Positions 24,535 to 33,604 are shown, counted from the first letter of the stretch. The stretch is 64,000 nucleotides of DNA from an uncultured Chloroflexota bacterium (GCA_958296175.1 OY282448.1:907899-971898), one strand, 5' to 3'. A program made the numbers and translations. The notes: a model not told the origin generated them from the sequence alone.

Positions 24535-25908
24535 GTGCTGCTTCGCCGCCTGGCGCCGCAGGCCGACCGGCGCGCCGCGCGGCAGACGCTGTGGATGGGC
24601 GCAATCACGGCGGCGCAGGTGGTGGGCGGCGTGGCGCACGCCGCGCTGTCCGCCCGGATTCTGGGGCCGGAAGGCTTCGGCGTGCTGGTGGTGGTCATCG
24701 CCGCGGCCTCGCTCGTGTTCGGCCTGGCCACCATCCCGGGGGAAGAAGTCATCACCACCTACGTCACGCGCAGCGCCGCCCGCGGGCGGCCGGACGAGGC
24801 GGGGCAGGCCGCGCGGCTGGCGCTGGGCGCGGCCCTGGGCATGCGGGCGGGCGCCTACGGCCTGATCGCGGGCGCCGCGCTCCTGGCGGCCGGCCCCCTG
24901 GGCGTGGTCGACGCGGTCTACGCGCGGGCCATGCTGCTGTACGGCGTGTGCGGCGTCTTGACGTCGATGACCGGGGAATGTCTGGCGCTGCTGCGGTTGG
25001 CCGACCGCCTGCCGCTGGGGTTCGCCGCGGCTGGCGCGGGCGCGCTGGCCGGCGTGGGCGCGCTGCTGTGGGCGTGGCTGAGCGGCGGCGGGCTGCTGGC
25101 GGTGGTCATGGCGTCGGTCGTCAAGACGGCGGTGCTCGGCGGCGGCCTGGGGCTGGCGGCCGCCGCCATGGCGCGCCGCGCGGGCGTTCCCGGGCTGCTG
25201 CGTTCGCTGTCGGTCACGGTCCCGCGCGACATCCGGCGGTTTCATCTCGCCTCGTTCGGCCGCTCCTCGGTCGAAGCGCTGCACCTGCATGCCGACGCGC
25301 TGCTGCTGGCGGGGCTGACCAGCGCGTCCCAGGTCGGCTTGTACCGCGCGGCCCGCTACGTGACCGACGCCGCCAAGCTGCCGTTCCTGGCCGCCGCCCA
25401 GGGCGTGCAGGTCGAATACAGCCGGCACTGGTACGCGGGCGGCGGGGAAGCGGGGGACGGGGCCGCAGGCGGCGGCCGCGCCGAGGTTCGACGCCTGGCG
25501 CGCCGCGCCGCCGCGCTCACGGCCGCCGCGGCCGCGGCGGGGTACGCCGCGCTGTTCGTCTTTCACCAGCAGATCATCGCCGTCGTGCTGGGCCCGGACT
25601 TCGCGGCGGCGGGGCGCTCGCTGCAGATTATGATTCCAGGCGCGTTCGTCGTTGCGAGCATCACGGTGCTGTCCGTCATTCCCACGGCCACAGGGCGCGC
25701 CGTGCCGCAGCTGGCGGCCATGTCGGCGGCGGTTGCCGCCCAGGCGGTTGCGCTGGCGGTGCTGGCGCCCAGGCTTGGCGCGGCCGGCGCAGCCTGGGGC
25801 TTCACGGTGCACGCCCTGGTCTTCGCCGCGGTAATCCTTCCCTGCGCGGCCGCCATCCTGCGCGGCGCCTCGCGGCGGCGGACGCCGCGCCCCGCCCCCC
25901 GCCCGTGA
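24535..25908 (+). CDS. Polysaccharide flippase (Wzx/MATE-like)
   Basis: About 457 residues with 12-14 predicted membrane segments, beginning LWMGAITAAQVVGGVAHAALSARILGPEGFGVLVVV, the typical Wzx/RfbX N-terminus (GPxxFGxxxV). It moves lipid-linked oligosaccharide across the inner membrane. The start is uncertain: GTG 24535 is the last start codon before the conserved region, and the frame is open further upstream with unlikely sequence. The stop overlaps the ligase start (GTGA). First gene of the exopolysaccharide operon. Confidence 0.8.
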   Translation: MLLRRLAPQADRRAARQTLWMGAITAAQVVGGVAHAALSARILGPEGFGVLVVVIAAASLVFGLATIPGEEVITTYVTRSAARGRPDEAGQAARLALGAALGMRAGAYGLIAGAALLAAGPLGVVDAVYARAMLLYGVCGVLTSMTGECLALLRLADRLPLGFAAAGAGALAGVGALLWAWLSGGGLLAVVMASVVKTAVLGGGLGLAAAAMARRAGVPGLLRSLSVTVPRDIRRFHLASFGRSSVEALHLHADALLLAGLTSASQVGLYRAARYVTDAAKLPFLAAAQGVQVEYSRHWYAGGGEAGDGAAGGGRAEVRRLARRAAALTAAAAAAGYAALFVFHQQIIAVVLGPDFAAAGRSLQIMIPGAFVVASITVLSVIPTATGRAVPQLAAMSAAVAAQAVALAVLAPRLGAAGAAWGFTVHALVFAAVILPCAAAILRGASRRRTPRPAPRP

Positions 25909-27806
25909 CGGCGCGGGCGCTCGGCGGGTTCACGCCCCTGGCCTGGATGCGGCGCCAGCGGTTCAGGCTGCGGCCCTGGATGCTGTGCTACGTCCTGCTG
26001 GTCGACATCGCCGCGCAGCTGCTGCTGAAGACGTGGTCGGAAGTCCTCGAAATCCTGCTGTTCCTCGCCATCATCGGGGTCTATCTGGCGCTAAAGCTTG
26101 CCGCCCAGGGGCCGCGCGGGTTGCTGCGCATGGTCACCGAAACGCGCGTCCAACAATTGGCCGCGCTGTTCATCCTGGCCCTTATGGCGGCGTTCATTTG
26201 GGGCGACAAGTCCCCTCGCTCGGTGCTGGCGCTGCTGCGGCTGCCGACCTATCTGGTGGTGGCGGCCGTGGTGGTGGATGCGCTGCGGCGCGAGGAGCGG
26301 ATGAACTCGTTTGCCTGGACGATGCTCGTCAGCATTACGCTCCTCTTCGGGCTGATCTTCGTGGAGTATTATTTCGGCAGCGACGCCGTGGGGATGCGCT
26401 GCGAATACGTAGAACGCTGCATCACGCGCAAGATCGAAGGCTGGCACTGGGCCGGGCTGCTGCACGAATCGACGGACATCGCGCGGTTAGCAACCAACGG
26501 CGGCGATATGAACGTGTCCGTTATCGCGGAGGCGTACGGAATTGTCCGCGTCGTGTTATTCGGCGTCTTGGGTTGCGCCGTGGGGACGATGTTGACGCTG
26601 CGTTCCCGCCGCCTGGCCGTGCGCGCGCTCGCCGCCGCGATGACGAGCGTCCTTGTGTTCGGCCTAATCATCAGCGCGTCGCGGGCGGGCCTGCTCGGCC
26701 TCGGCGTCATGTGGGCGTCGCTCCTGGCGCTGCACGTGTGGTCGGCGCAGCTGCGCCGCGCCGCGCTGTGGCTGGCCGCCGTCATCGCGGCGGTGACGGC
26801 CGCGGGCGTCGTGATGTCGATGGCCCTGCCCGTGGGAGAAACAGTGCTCGACCGCGTGTCCGCCGCGGTGGAGGACGTCTGGGCGTCCACGCAGACACTC
26901 CTCGACCCGCCCGAACCACAGCCGCCCACCGACCGCATGGCCGAACCGTCTGCCCCACAGCCGCCCACCGACCGCATAGCCGACCCGTCTGCCCCGCAGC
27001 CGTCCACCGACCGCGCAGCCGAACCGTCTGCCCCGCGGCCGTCCACCGACCGCATAGCCGACCCGTCTGCCCCGCAGCCGTCCACCGACCGCGCAGCCGA
27101 ACCGTCTGCCCCGCGGCCGTCCACCGACCGCATAGCCGACCCGTCTGCCCCGCAGCCGTCCACCGACCGCGCAGCCGAACCGTCTGCCCCGCGGCCGTCC
27201 ACCGACCGCGCAGCCGACCCGCCCGCCCCGTGGCCGTCCATCGACCGCGCGGCCGAACCGACTGGGGTCATCGGCCGCCCCCTTACTTCGGAAAGCACCG
27301 TTCCAGGGGATCTCCGGCGCCTGCGGAACTGGCAGCTGGCCATGGATATGTTTACCGCCAGCCCCGTGGTCGGCGCTGGATACCGCACCTATCAACCGGA
27401 GGCGCGCCGCAATTTTCCGTTCTCGATTACCGTGGGCGTGCACAGCGGCTATCTCAAGATTCTTTCCGAGACCGGGCTGCTGGGATTCGTCCCGTTTCTG
27501 GCCATGACGGGGTATGCGGCATGGGCGCTGCTGCGCCGCGAGCCGGACGAGCCGGCCGCGGCCGCCGCCTGGCGCAGCGTTTTCCTGAGCGCGCTGGCCG
27601 CCATGCTGGCGATGAACCTGACCGACACGCATTCCAGCGACCGGTTCTTTTGGGTGGTGCTGGCGGTTGCGGCCGCGGCGGAGGTGCGGCGGCGGCGGCG
27701 GCGCGAATTGCGCTCAGCGCCGCAGCCCGCCAACGCCCAGCCGGCGCCTCCCGCGCTCGAACGCCGCGGACAGCGCGAGGCGGACGGCCACGAAGATCAT
27801 AGTTGA
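25905..27806 (+). CDS. O-antigen ligase/Wzy-family membrane protein with internal repeats
   Basis: 633 residues from GTG 25905, coupled to the flippase. About ten membrane segments are visible. After VWASTQTLLDPPEP comes a Pro/Ser/Asp-rich stretch of nine 13-residue units (PSTDRAAEPSAPR / PSTDRIADPSAPQ), then the ligase block GDLRRLRNWQLAMDMFTASPVVGAGYRTY and HSGYLKILSETGLLGFVPFL. The latter is the conserved H-x-x-x-L...E-x-G-x-x-G segment of the WaaL/Wzy_C domain. The repeats fall in the large periplasmic loop. Role: ligation or polymerisation of the polysaccharide. Confidence 0.8.
   Translation: MTARALGGFTPLAWMRRQRFRLRPWMLCYVLLVDIAAQLLLKTWSEVLEILLFLAIIGVYLALKLAAQGPRGLLRMVTETRVQQLAALFILALMAAFIWGDKSPRSVLALLRLPTYLVVAAVVVDALRREERMNSFAWTMLVSITLLFGLIFVEYYFGSDAVGMRCEYVERCITRKIEGWHWAGLLHESTDIARLATNGGDMNVSVIAEAYGIVRVVLFGVLGCAVGTMLTLRSRRLAVRALAAAMTSVLVFGLIISASRAGLLGLGVMWASLLALHVWSAQLRRAALWLAAVIAAVTAAGVVMSMALPVGETVLDRVSAAVEDVWASTQTLLDPPEPQPPTDRMAEPSAPQPPTDRIADPSAPQPSTDRAAEPSAPRPSTDRIADPSAPQPSTDRAAEPSAPRPSTDRIADPSAPQPSTDRAAEPSAPRPSTDRAADPPAPWPSIDRAAEPTGVIGRPLTSESTVPGDLRRLRNWQLAMDMFTASPVVGAGYRTYQPEARRNFPFSITVGVHSGYLKILSETGLLGFVPFLAMTGYAAWALLRREPDEPAAAAAWRSVFLSALAAMLAMNLTDTHSSDRFFWVVLAVAAAAEVRRRRRRELRSAPQPANAQPAPPALERRGQREADGHEDHS
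26922..27266 (+). repeat. Nine tandem 39-bp units in the ligase gene
   Basis: Units start at 26922, 26961, 27000, 27039, 27078, 27117, 27156, 27195 and 27234. From unit 3, two unit types (RAAEPSAPR and RIADPSAPQ) alternate, so a 78-bp higher-order repeat is present about three times. The reading frame is kept whatever the copy number. Confidence 0.95.
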
Positions 27807-28929
27807 CCTGCTGTTCATCGTTCCAGCGCGCAATCGGGGCACGCAGACCTACGTCGATCACCTGCTGCCGGCGTTGCGGGAGCTGCCGGGCGTGGAGCTC
27901 GTGTGCGTGACGAACGCGCGCAATCACCGCTATTACGCCGAAGACCTCGGCCTGCCGTGCCACCGGGCCCCCGTCGGCGGGTCGAACCGGCCGCTGCGCG
28001 CGCTCTATCAGCAGGCGGTGCTGAGCTCCACCGCGCGGCGGCTTGGCGGCGACGTATTGTTCTGCCCGGGATATCTATCGCCGGTGGCTGCACGGCTGCC
28101 GACGGTGGTGGTGATGCACGACGTGAACTTTCGGGACATTCCGCAGTCGGTGTCCGCCAGCCGGCGGTTGCTGTACAACCTGATAGTCCCGCGCGCCGTC
28201 CGCGCCGCCGCCGCGGTCATCACGGTGTCGCACTTTGCCAAGCAGCGCCTTCGGCGCGCGCTGGCCTGTGACGACGGCGCGATAGCCGTGGTGCACGAAG
28301 GGCCGCCGGCGCATCCGCAGGCGCCAGGCGCCGACTGGGCGGCCGTGCGGCGCAGATACGGGATACGCGGCGCCTGTTTTCTGTCTATCTCCAGCGGCGC
28401 GCCGCACAAGAACGTCCCGCGGCTGGTGCAGGGGTTCGTGCAGGCGCGGCGCAGCTCCGCGGACGGCGCGCAGCTGGCGTTGGTCGGCCACGAGCTGGAC
28501 GCCGAGACGCGCGCCTACCTGGAGCGGGAAGGCATGCGCGGCGCCGTGGCCGCCACCGGCTTCGTTCCCCAGGCCGACAAGCTGGCCTTCCTGCGCAACA
28601 GCCGCGCCTTCGTCTTCCCGTCGCTGTACGAAGGGTTCGGCCTGCCCGCGCTGGAAGCGCAGGGCTGCGGGCTGCCGCTGGCGGCGTCCAGATGCGGCAG
28701 CCTGCCGGAAGTGTGCGGCCGCGGCGCGCTCTACTTCGACGCGCGCTCGGCGCCGAGCATTGCCGGCGCGTTCCTGCAGCTGGACGCCGACGCCGCCCTG
28801 CGCGCGCGGCTGATTCGGGCAGGGTACGCTAATCTTTCTCGATTCTCGTGGACGCGCGCCGCGGAGGAAACGCTGGTGGTTCTCAGGAAGGCTGCGGCGC
28901 GAAGGCCCGCCGCGCCGCAGGACCGATGA
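27790..28929 (+). CDS. GT4-family glycosyltransferase (start codon unclear)
   Basis: About 379 residues, GT-B fold. KIIVDLLFIVPARNRGTQTYVDHLLPAL, VVVMHDVNFRDIP, AVITVSHFAKQRL, FLSISSGAPHKNVPRLVQGF and the C-terminal nucleotide-sugar block FPSLYEGFGLPALEAQGCGLP identify it. There is no ATG, GTG or TTG in frame near the conserved start; the only in-frame one is TTG 27667 deep inside the ligase gene. ACG 27790, nine bases after GCGAGG, stands exactly where ATG would be expected, so an ACG start or a base change is likely. Ends in an ATGA overlap with the next gene. Confidence 0.85.
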   Translation, partial: TKIIVDLLFIVPARNRGTQTYVDHLLPALRELPGVELVCVTNARNHRYYAEDLGLPCHRAPVGGSNRPLRALYQQAVLSSTARRLGGDVLFCPGYLSPVAARLPTVVVMHDVNFRDIPQSVSASRRLLYNLIVPRAVRAAAAVITVSHFAKQRLRRALACDDGAIAVVHEGPPAHPQAPGADWAAVRRRYGIRGACFLSISSGAPHKNVPRLVQGFVQARRSSADGAQLALVGHELDAETRAYLEREGMRGAVAATGFVPQADKLAFLRNSRAFVFPSLYEGFGLPALEAQGCGLPLAASRCGSLPEVCGRGALYFDARSAPSIAGAFLQLDADAALRARLIRAGYANLSRFSWTRAAEETLVVLRKAAARRPAAPQDR

Positions 28930-29729
28930 CCCCTCCCAGCATCTCCATCGTGACGCCCGTGCTCAACGACGTGCGGGTGCGGCGCGCCCTGGACTCCATC
29001 CTCGGCCAGCGGCACGCGCCCGACCTGGAACTGGTGGTGGTGGACGCGGGGTCCACGGACGGCACGTTGGAGGTCCTGCACGCCTACCGCCACCGCATCG
29101 CCGCGCTCATCGTGGAGCCGGACGAGGGCATCTACGACGGCATGAACAAAGGCATCCGCCGCTCCACCGGCGACGTGATCGGCATTCTGAACGCCGACGA
29201 CCGCTACAGCGACCCGCTGGTGCTGCGGGACGTGGCGCAGGTCTTCCAGCAGGCGGACGTGGACGTCTGTTACGGCAACGTGGTCTACGTCAACGACGCC
29301 GGCCGCATCCTGCGCTACTGGAGGCCGGGGGAGTTCCGCGGCTACAAGTGGCGCTTCGGCTGGGCGCCGCCGCACCCCACGCTGTTCGTGCGGCGGCGCG
29401 TCTACGAACGCTACGGCGCCTTCGACCTCGACTTCCCCATCTCCGGCGACTACGAGCTGTCGCTGCGGCTGCTGCTCAAGCACGGCGTGCGCGCCGCCTA
29501 CGTAGACCGCGTGCTGGTGGACATGGCGCCCGGCGGCAACGCCACCGGCTCGGTTGGCGCGCTGGCCAAGGGGCACCTGGAGATGCTGCGCGCCTGGCGG
29601 TGCAACCAGCTGCGCGGCGGCCACGCGGCGCCGCTGCTCAAACAACTGAGCCGCGGCGTGCAGTACCTGCGCCGCCCCCCCCCCCCCCACGCCGCCATGA
29701 CAGTGCGCCGTCCGTGGAGAGCTAAGTGA
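28926..29729 (+). CDS. GT2-family glycosyltransferase (WcaA/colanic-acid type)
   Basis: 267 residues. Start ISIVTPVLNDVRVRRALDSIL, then ELVVVDAGSTDGT (nucleotide binding), DEGIYDGMNKGIRRSTGDVIGILNADDRY (DxD-like ADD) and FPISGDYELSLRLLLKHG. No membrane segments. ATG 28926 overlaps the stop of the GT4 gene, and its own TGA overlaps the next GTG. A run of 14 C lies 40 bases before the stop, and slippage there would change or shorten the last 17 or so residues. Confidence 0.88.
   Translation: MTPPSISIVTPVLNDVRVRRALDSILGQRHAPDLELVVVDAGSTDGTLEVLHAYRHRIAALIVEPDEGIYDGMNKGIRRSTGDVIGILNADDRYSDPLVLRDVAQVFQQADVDVCYGNVVYVNDAGRILRYWRPGEFRGYKWRFGWAPPHPTLFVRRRVYERYGAFDLDFPISGDYELSLRLLLKHGVRAAYVDRVLVDMAPGGNATGSVGALAKGHLEMLRAWRCNQLRGGHAAPLLKQLSRGVQYLRRPPPPHAAMTVRRPWRAK
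29675..29688 (+). repeat. 14-base poly-C tract in a glycosyltransferase gene
   Basis: Uninterrupted C14 within the codons for PPPP near the C-terminus. One frame change runs into TGA at about 29697-29699, the other into the TAA about ten codons on. Such tracts are hypermutable in known phase-variable genes, but assembly error is also possible. Confidence 0.8.
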
Positions 29730-31660
29730 GAATTGCCGTGACCGGGGCCGGCGGCTTCATCGGCCATCACCTCGTCAAACGCCTCAAGGCCGACGGCCAC
29801 TGGGTGCGCGGCGTGGACGTCAAACAGCCGGAGTTCGAGGACACCTGCGCCGACGAATTCGTGATTGCCGACCTGCGCACCTTCGAAAGCTGCCTGCGCG
29901 CCGCCGACGGCGTGCACGACGTGTACCAGCTGGCCGCCGACATGGGCGGCATCGGCTACATCGCCGCCAACCACGCCGTGCTGACCCGCAACAACATGCT
30001 GATAAACAGCCACATGCTGGAAGCGGCGCGCGTGCGCGGGGTCACGCGCTACCTCTACACCAGCTCCGCCTGCGTCTACCCCAGCTTTCTGCAAGACGCC
30101 GAGGACGCGCCTCCCCTGCGGGAAGCCGAAGCCATCCCCGCCGACCCGGAGAAGGGCTACGGCTGGGAAAAGCTGTTCACCGAACAGCTCGTCAGCTATT
30201 ACCACGAAGAGTTTGGGCTGGACACGCGCATCGTGCGGTTCCACAACATCTACGGGCCGCTGGGCGCGTACGACGGCGGCCGCGAAAAAGCGCCGGCCGC
30301 CATCTGCCGCAAGGTCGCGCTCGCCCAGGACGGCGCAGCCATCGAAATCTGGGGCGACGGCAAACAGACGCGCAGCTTCTGTTACATCGACGACTGCATC
30401 GAAGGCATGCGCCGCGTCATGGAGTCCGGCTATACCCAGCCGATCAACCTGGGCAGAGACGATCTGGTCACCATCGACGACCTGGTGGACGTGGCGTGCC
30501 AGGCCGCGGGCAAGCGCGTGCAGCGCCGCTACGACCTGTCCCGCCCCCAGGGCGTGCGCGGGCGCAACAGCGACAACACCGTGCTGAAGGAAGTCACCGG
30601 CTGGCGCCCGTCCACCAGCCTGCAGGACGGCATCGCGCGCACCTACGGCTGGATTGCCGCGCAGATAGCCCAGTCCCCGTCCCCGGCGCCGAAGCCCGTC
30701 TCGGTCATCCTCCCCACGCGCAACGACGAGCCGGCCCTGCCAACCGCGCTGGACTCGGTGCTGGCCCAGGACTACGCCGGCGCCGTGGAGGTGATCGTGG
30801 CCGACGGATCGGACACCCCGGCTACGGCGGAGCTGCTGCGGCGGCGCTATCCCTCGGTGCGCGTGATCGACAACCCGGAGCACAGCACCTCGGCCGGCCT
30901 GAACCGCGCGCTGTGGGCGGCGACGGGCGAGATCATCGTGCGCTGCGACAGCGGCTGCGTGCTGCCGCCAAGCTACGTGACGCGGGCGGTGGCCACGCTG
31001 GAACGCACGGGCGCGGCCAACGTTGGCGGGCGGCAGCACACCGTGGGCGCCACCGTCTTCGAACGCGCCGTGGCCATGGCCACCAGCACCATGCTGGGGG
31101 TCGGCGACGCGCGCTACCGCCTGGGCGGGCCCGAAGGCGCCGCCGACACCGTCTACCTGGGTGTCTGGTCCCGCGCCACGCTGGACGCCATGGGCGGGTT
31201 CAACCCCGACCTGCGCAAGAACCAGGACTACGAACTCAACTGGCGGCTGCGGCGGCAAGGCAAGACCGTGTGGTTCGATCCCGATCTGGCGGTCGTCTAC
31301 CATCCGCGCGGGAACCTGCGCGCGCTGGCGCGGCAGTACTTCGACTACGGCCGCTGGAAGTCCGTGATGCTGCGCTACCATCCCGCCTCCCTGCGGGTGC
31401 GGCAGATCATCCCTCCGCTGCTGGTGGCGGGGCTGGCGGCGTCGGCGGTGCTGGCGCTGATGGGGGCGGGCTGGCCGGCGCTGACCGTGCCGCTGGTCTA
31501 TCTGCTGACTCTGGCGCTGGGCGCGGCGCTGCTGGGCATGCGCCGCCACGACCCGGCCGCCGTGCTGGTGCCCCTGGTGCTGGCCACCATGCACCTCAGC
31601 TGGGGCGCCGGCTTCTTCCTGCCGCCGCTTGGAAGCTGGAAAGGACGGCGCGCCGGCTGA
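29726..31660 (+). CDS. GDP-mannose 3,5-epimerase-like / GT2 fusion
   Basis: 644 residues. Residues 1-310 are an extended SDR epimerase: VTGAGGFIGHHLV, ADMGGIGYIAANHA, TSSACVYPSF (Cys-containing), YGWEKL (YxxxK), RFHNIYGPLGAYDGGREKAPAAICRK, GRNSDNT. This is very close in pattern to GDP-mannose 3,5-epimerase, whose Cys and Lys acid/base residues are conserved. After a short Pro/Ser linker a GT2/ExoA-like domain starts (VSVILPTRNDEPALPTALDS, EVIVADGSDTPAT, FNPDLRKNQDYELNWRLRR) with two or three C-terminal membrane helices. It would make GDP-L-galactose-type donor and transfer a sugar. GTG start, coupled. Confidence 0.88.
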   Translation: MRIAVTGAGGFIGHHLVKRLKADGHWVRGVDVKQPEFEDTCADEFVIADLRTFESCLRAADGVHDVYQLAADMGGIGYIAANHAVLTRNNMLINSHMLEAARVRGVTRYLYTSSACVYPSFLQDAEDAPPLREAEAIPADPEKGYGWEKLFTEQLVSYYHEEFGLDTRIVRFHNIYGPLGAYDGGREKAPAAICRKVALAQDGAAIEIWGDGKQTRSFCYIDDCIEGMRRVMESGYTQPINLGRDDLVTIDDLVDVACQAAGKRVQRRYDLSRPQGVRGRNSDNTVLKEVTGWRPSTSLQDGIARTYGWIAAQIAQSPSPAPKPVSVILPTRNDEPALPTALDSVLAQDYAGAVEVIVADGSDTPATAELLRRRYPSVRVIDNPEHSTSAGLNRALWAATGEIIVRCDSGCVLPPSYVTRAVATLERTGAANVGGRQHTVGATVFERAVAMATSTMLGVGDARYRLGGPEGAADTVYLGVWSRATLDAMGGFNPDLRKNQDYELNWRLRRQGKTVWFDPDLAVVYHPRGNLRALARQYFDYGRWKSVMLRYHPASLRVRQIIPPLLVAGLAASAVLALMGAGWPALTVPLVYLLTLALGAALLGMRRHDPAAVLVPLVLATMHLSWGAGFFLPPLGSWKGRRAG

Positions 31661-31701
31661 CGCGGCTGCGCGGCCGGCCCGCCTGGCCCGTTCGCGCCGC
31701 C

Positions 31702-31797
31702 GGACGGCTGCGCCCGTTCGCGCCGCGCCGTCGTCTAAACAGTCGAGACCATTAGCGCCAGTTGGACGGCTGGGCCCGTTCGCGCCGCGCCGTCGTC
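31702..31797. repeat. 34-bp near-identical repeat pair, 62 bp apart
   Basis: Copies at 31702-31735 and 31764-31797 differ by one base. Each has GACGGC...GCCGTC arms around GCGCCCGTTCGCGC, that is, a REP-like hairpin. A partial copy (CCCGTTCGCGCCGC) lies at 31687. The spacer of 28 bases is unrelated and AT-richer. Confidence 0.75.
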
Positions 31798-31841
31798 CTG
31801 CCGCCCCGTCAGCGCGGGAATCACGCGCCGGCGAAGGCTGC

Positions 31842-33578
31842 TCAGCGCGGGAGGACGCGGATCGTGATGACGTCGGCCTCGTGATACTGCTGGTGCCGCA
31901 CGGACGAGGCGTAGTGCTGGAGCAGGTGGAGCGAGAGGTCCTGCGCCCGCGGCGTTTCCAGGTCGTGCTCCTGCAGCTGGCGGACGCGGTCCTCCAGGTT
32001 CTGCTCCCCCGCCGCGCTGATTACCTCCAGTTCCGCCGCCTCGTCGTCCCCGGACGCCAGCACGACCATGCGGCGGGCGCCGCCCTCGGGCGGGCCGCCC
32101 TCGGGCGGGGCCAGCGTCAGGAGAATCTCTTCCGCGGCCGCGCTGACCCGCGCCGCCGTGGACGCGCTCCAGCCGCAGCGGGCGGCGGCGCGCGCCAGAA
32201 AGGCGTTGAGATCCGGCAGCGCCGCCACGTCCAGCCTGGACCGAAACCGCAGACGCCGCTGCCCGGTGACCTGCACGAGCAGCGTAAGGATGATGGCGGT
32301 GATCCCCCCGGTCGTGAGGCCGCTCCCCAGCAGGGCCACGTAGGCCGGGGGCAGGTCCGGCTGTGGAAGCAGTCCAAAGTCCGAACTCGCGCCAACCAGG
32401 AGCGAGATTCCCACCACCAGCCCCTTCGCTGGGTCCAGACCGTCCCGCACCACGATGCGCATCCCCTCGGAGAACAAGAACGCCGTAGTCGCGATGGCAA
32501 AGCCGGCAATCACGGGATCGGGGATGGAGCTGAGCAGTCCCGACGCCTTGGGCAGAAACGCCAGGGCGATGAACGCGCCGCCGATGCAATAGCCAACGGC
32601 GCGGGAGGCGGCGCCGGTGATCTGGATGAACGACAGCACGGTCCACCCGCTGGTGTTGGGCACCGTGCCCGCCAGGCCGGCCGCCAGGTTGCTCAGGCCA
32701 GCGGTCGAGATGGTCTGCTGCACGGTCCGAAAGTCGATCGCCCGCGCGCGGCGCCAGGAGACCCGCTGCAGGCCAATGGAGGCCCCGCCCATCTGAAAGG
32801 CGAAGATCACGCTCAGAAACAGAAACGCCGGCAGCAGCGTCCAGAAGGCGGTCCCAACGTCGAGCCCCAGCCCCGTCGGCCAGCCGCCGGGCGGAAGCCC
32901 GGCCCACGGCGCGCGCGTCACGCGCTCGGTGTCGAACAGGCCAAAGGCCGCGGCGCACGCCGACCCCGCGGCAATGCTCAGCAGCGGCGCCCACAGCCGC
33001 AGGGTCTTGGGGCCGCGCAGAGACAGCCCCACCACCACCGCGATTGTCACCAGCGCGGCCGCCGGGACGCCCGGGCCCGCGGCCGCGGCGTCCATGTTCA
33101 GCAGACGGAACATCACGGACGCCACGGCCAGCGCCACGATCATGAGCACCGTGCCGTACACCGTTGGCGTGACGATCCGCCGCAGGAGGAACAGCCGCCG
33201 CGCGATGACGACCTGGAAGACCGCCGAGACCAGCACCAGGGTCGTCAGCGTGGCGGGACCCCCGTCCACCAGCGCCGCGATGCAGAGCGGGATGGCGGCG
33301 AAGGACGTGTACATGGGATGCAAGACCCCCGCCCCCACGGGGCCGACCCGCACCACCTGCAGCAGCGACCCCACCCCCACGGTGACGAGCGTGGCGAAGA
33401 CCATCCACTCCAGATAGGCGGTGTCCACGCCGGAACTCCGGGCCACGGTCACCGGCGCGATCAGCAGGTCGGCGGCGGAGATGGCGGCGAACTGCAGACC
33501 CAGCCCCGCCGTGACCAGCAGCGGCGGGCGTTCGTTCGGTTCGTAGCGGGGCCCTGCGGCAACCGGCGGCTCGGTCAC
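31842..33578 (-). CDS. NCS2-type nucleobase permease with cytosolic C-terminal domain
   Basis: About 578 residues. Fourteen-helix SLC23/NCS2 fold: VGVGSLLQVVRVGPVGAGVLHPMYTSFAA, AFQMGGASIGLQRVSWRR, the core NLAAGLAGTVPNTSGWTVLSF (family motif in TM10 region) and SEGMRIVVRDGLD. After the last membrane helix, about 150 residues follow with AAAEEILLTLAPPEGG...ARRMVVLASGDDEAAELEVIS, reminiscent of a HATPase_c/anti-sigma-type domain (N-box-like AAEEI). The frame to 33647 overlaps the tRNA, so GTG 33578 is taken as start. Xanthine/uracil/urate transport is inferred. Confidence 0.82.
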   Translation of the reverse strand: MTEPPVAAGPRYEPNERPPLLVTAGLGLQFAAISAADLLIAPVTVARSSGVDTAYLEWMVFATLVTVGVGSLLQVVRVGPVGAGVLHPMYTSFAAIPLCIAALVDGGPATLTTLVLVSAVFQVVIARRLFLLRRIVTPTVYGTVLMIVALAVASVMFRLLNMDAAAAGPGVPAAALVTIAVVVGLSLRGPKTLRLWAPLLSIAAGSACAAAFGLFDTERVTRAPWAGLPPGGWPTGLGLDVGTAFWTLLPAFLFLSVIFAFQMGGASIGLQRVSWRRARAIDFRTVQQTISTAGLSNLAAGLAGTVPNTSGWTVLSFIQITGAASRAVGYCIGGAFIALAFLPKASGLLSSIPDPVIAGFAIATTAFLFSEGMRIVVRDGLDPAKGLVVGISLLVGASSDFGLLPQPDLPPAYVALLGSGLTTGGITAIILTLLVQVTGQRRLRFRSRLDVAALPDLNAFLARAAARCGWSASTAARVSAAAEEILLTLAPPEGGPPEGGARRMVVLASGDDEAAELEVISAAGEQNLEDRVRQLQEHDLETPRAQDLSLHLLQHYASSVRHQQYHEADVITIRVLPR

Positions 33579-33604
33579 CGGGGCCGCCGGGTTCGAATCT
33601 GCGG

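Noticed and set aside
24153-25904. In-frame extension of the O-antigen ligase upstream to give over 1200 codons
   Set aside because: It is the shadow of the flippase gene, which has clear membrane and family motifs; GTG 25905 overlapping the flippase stop is the start.
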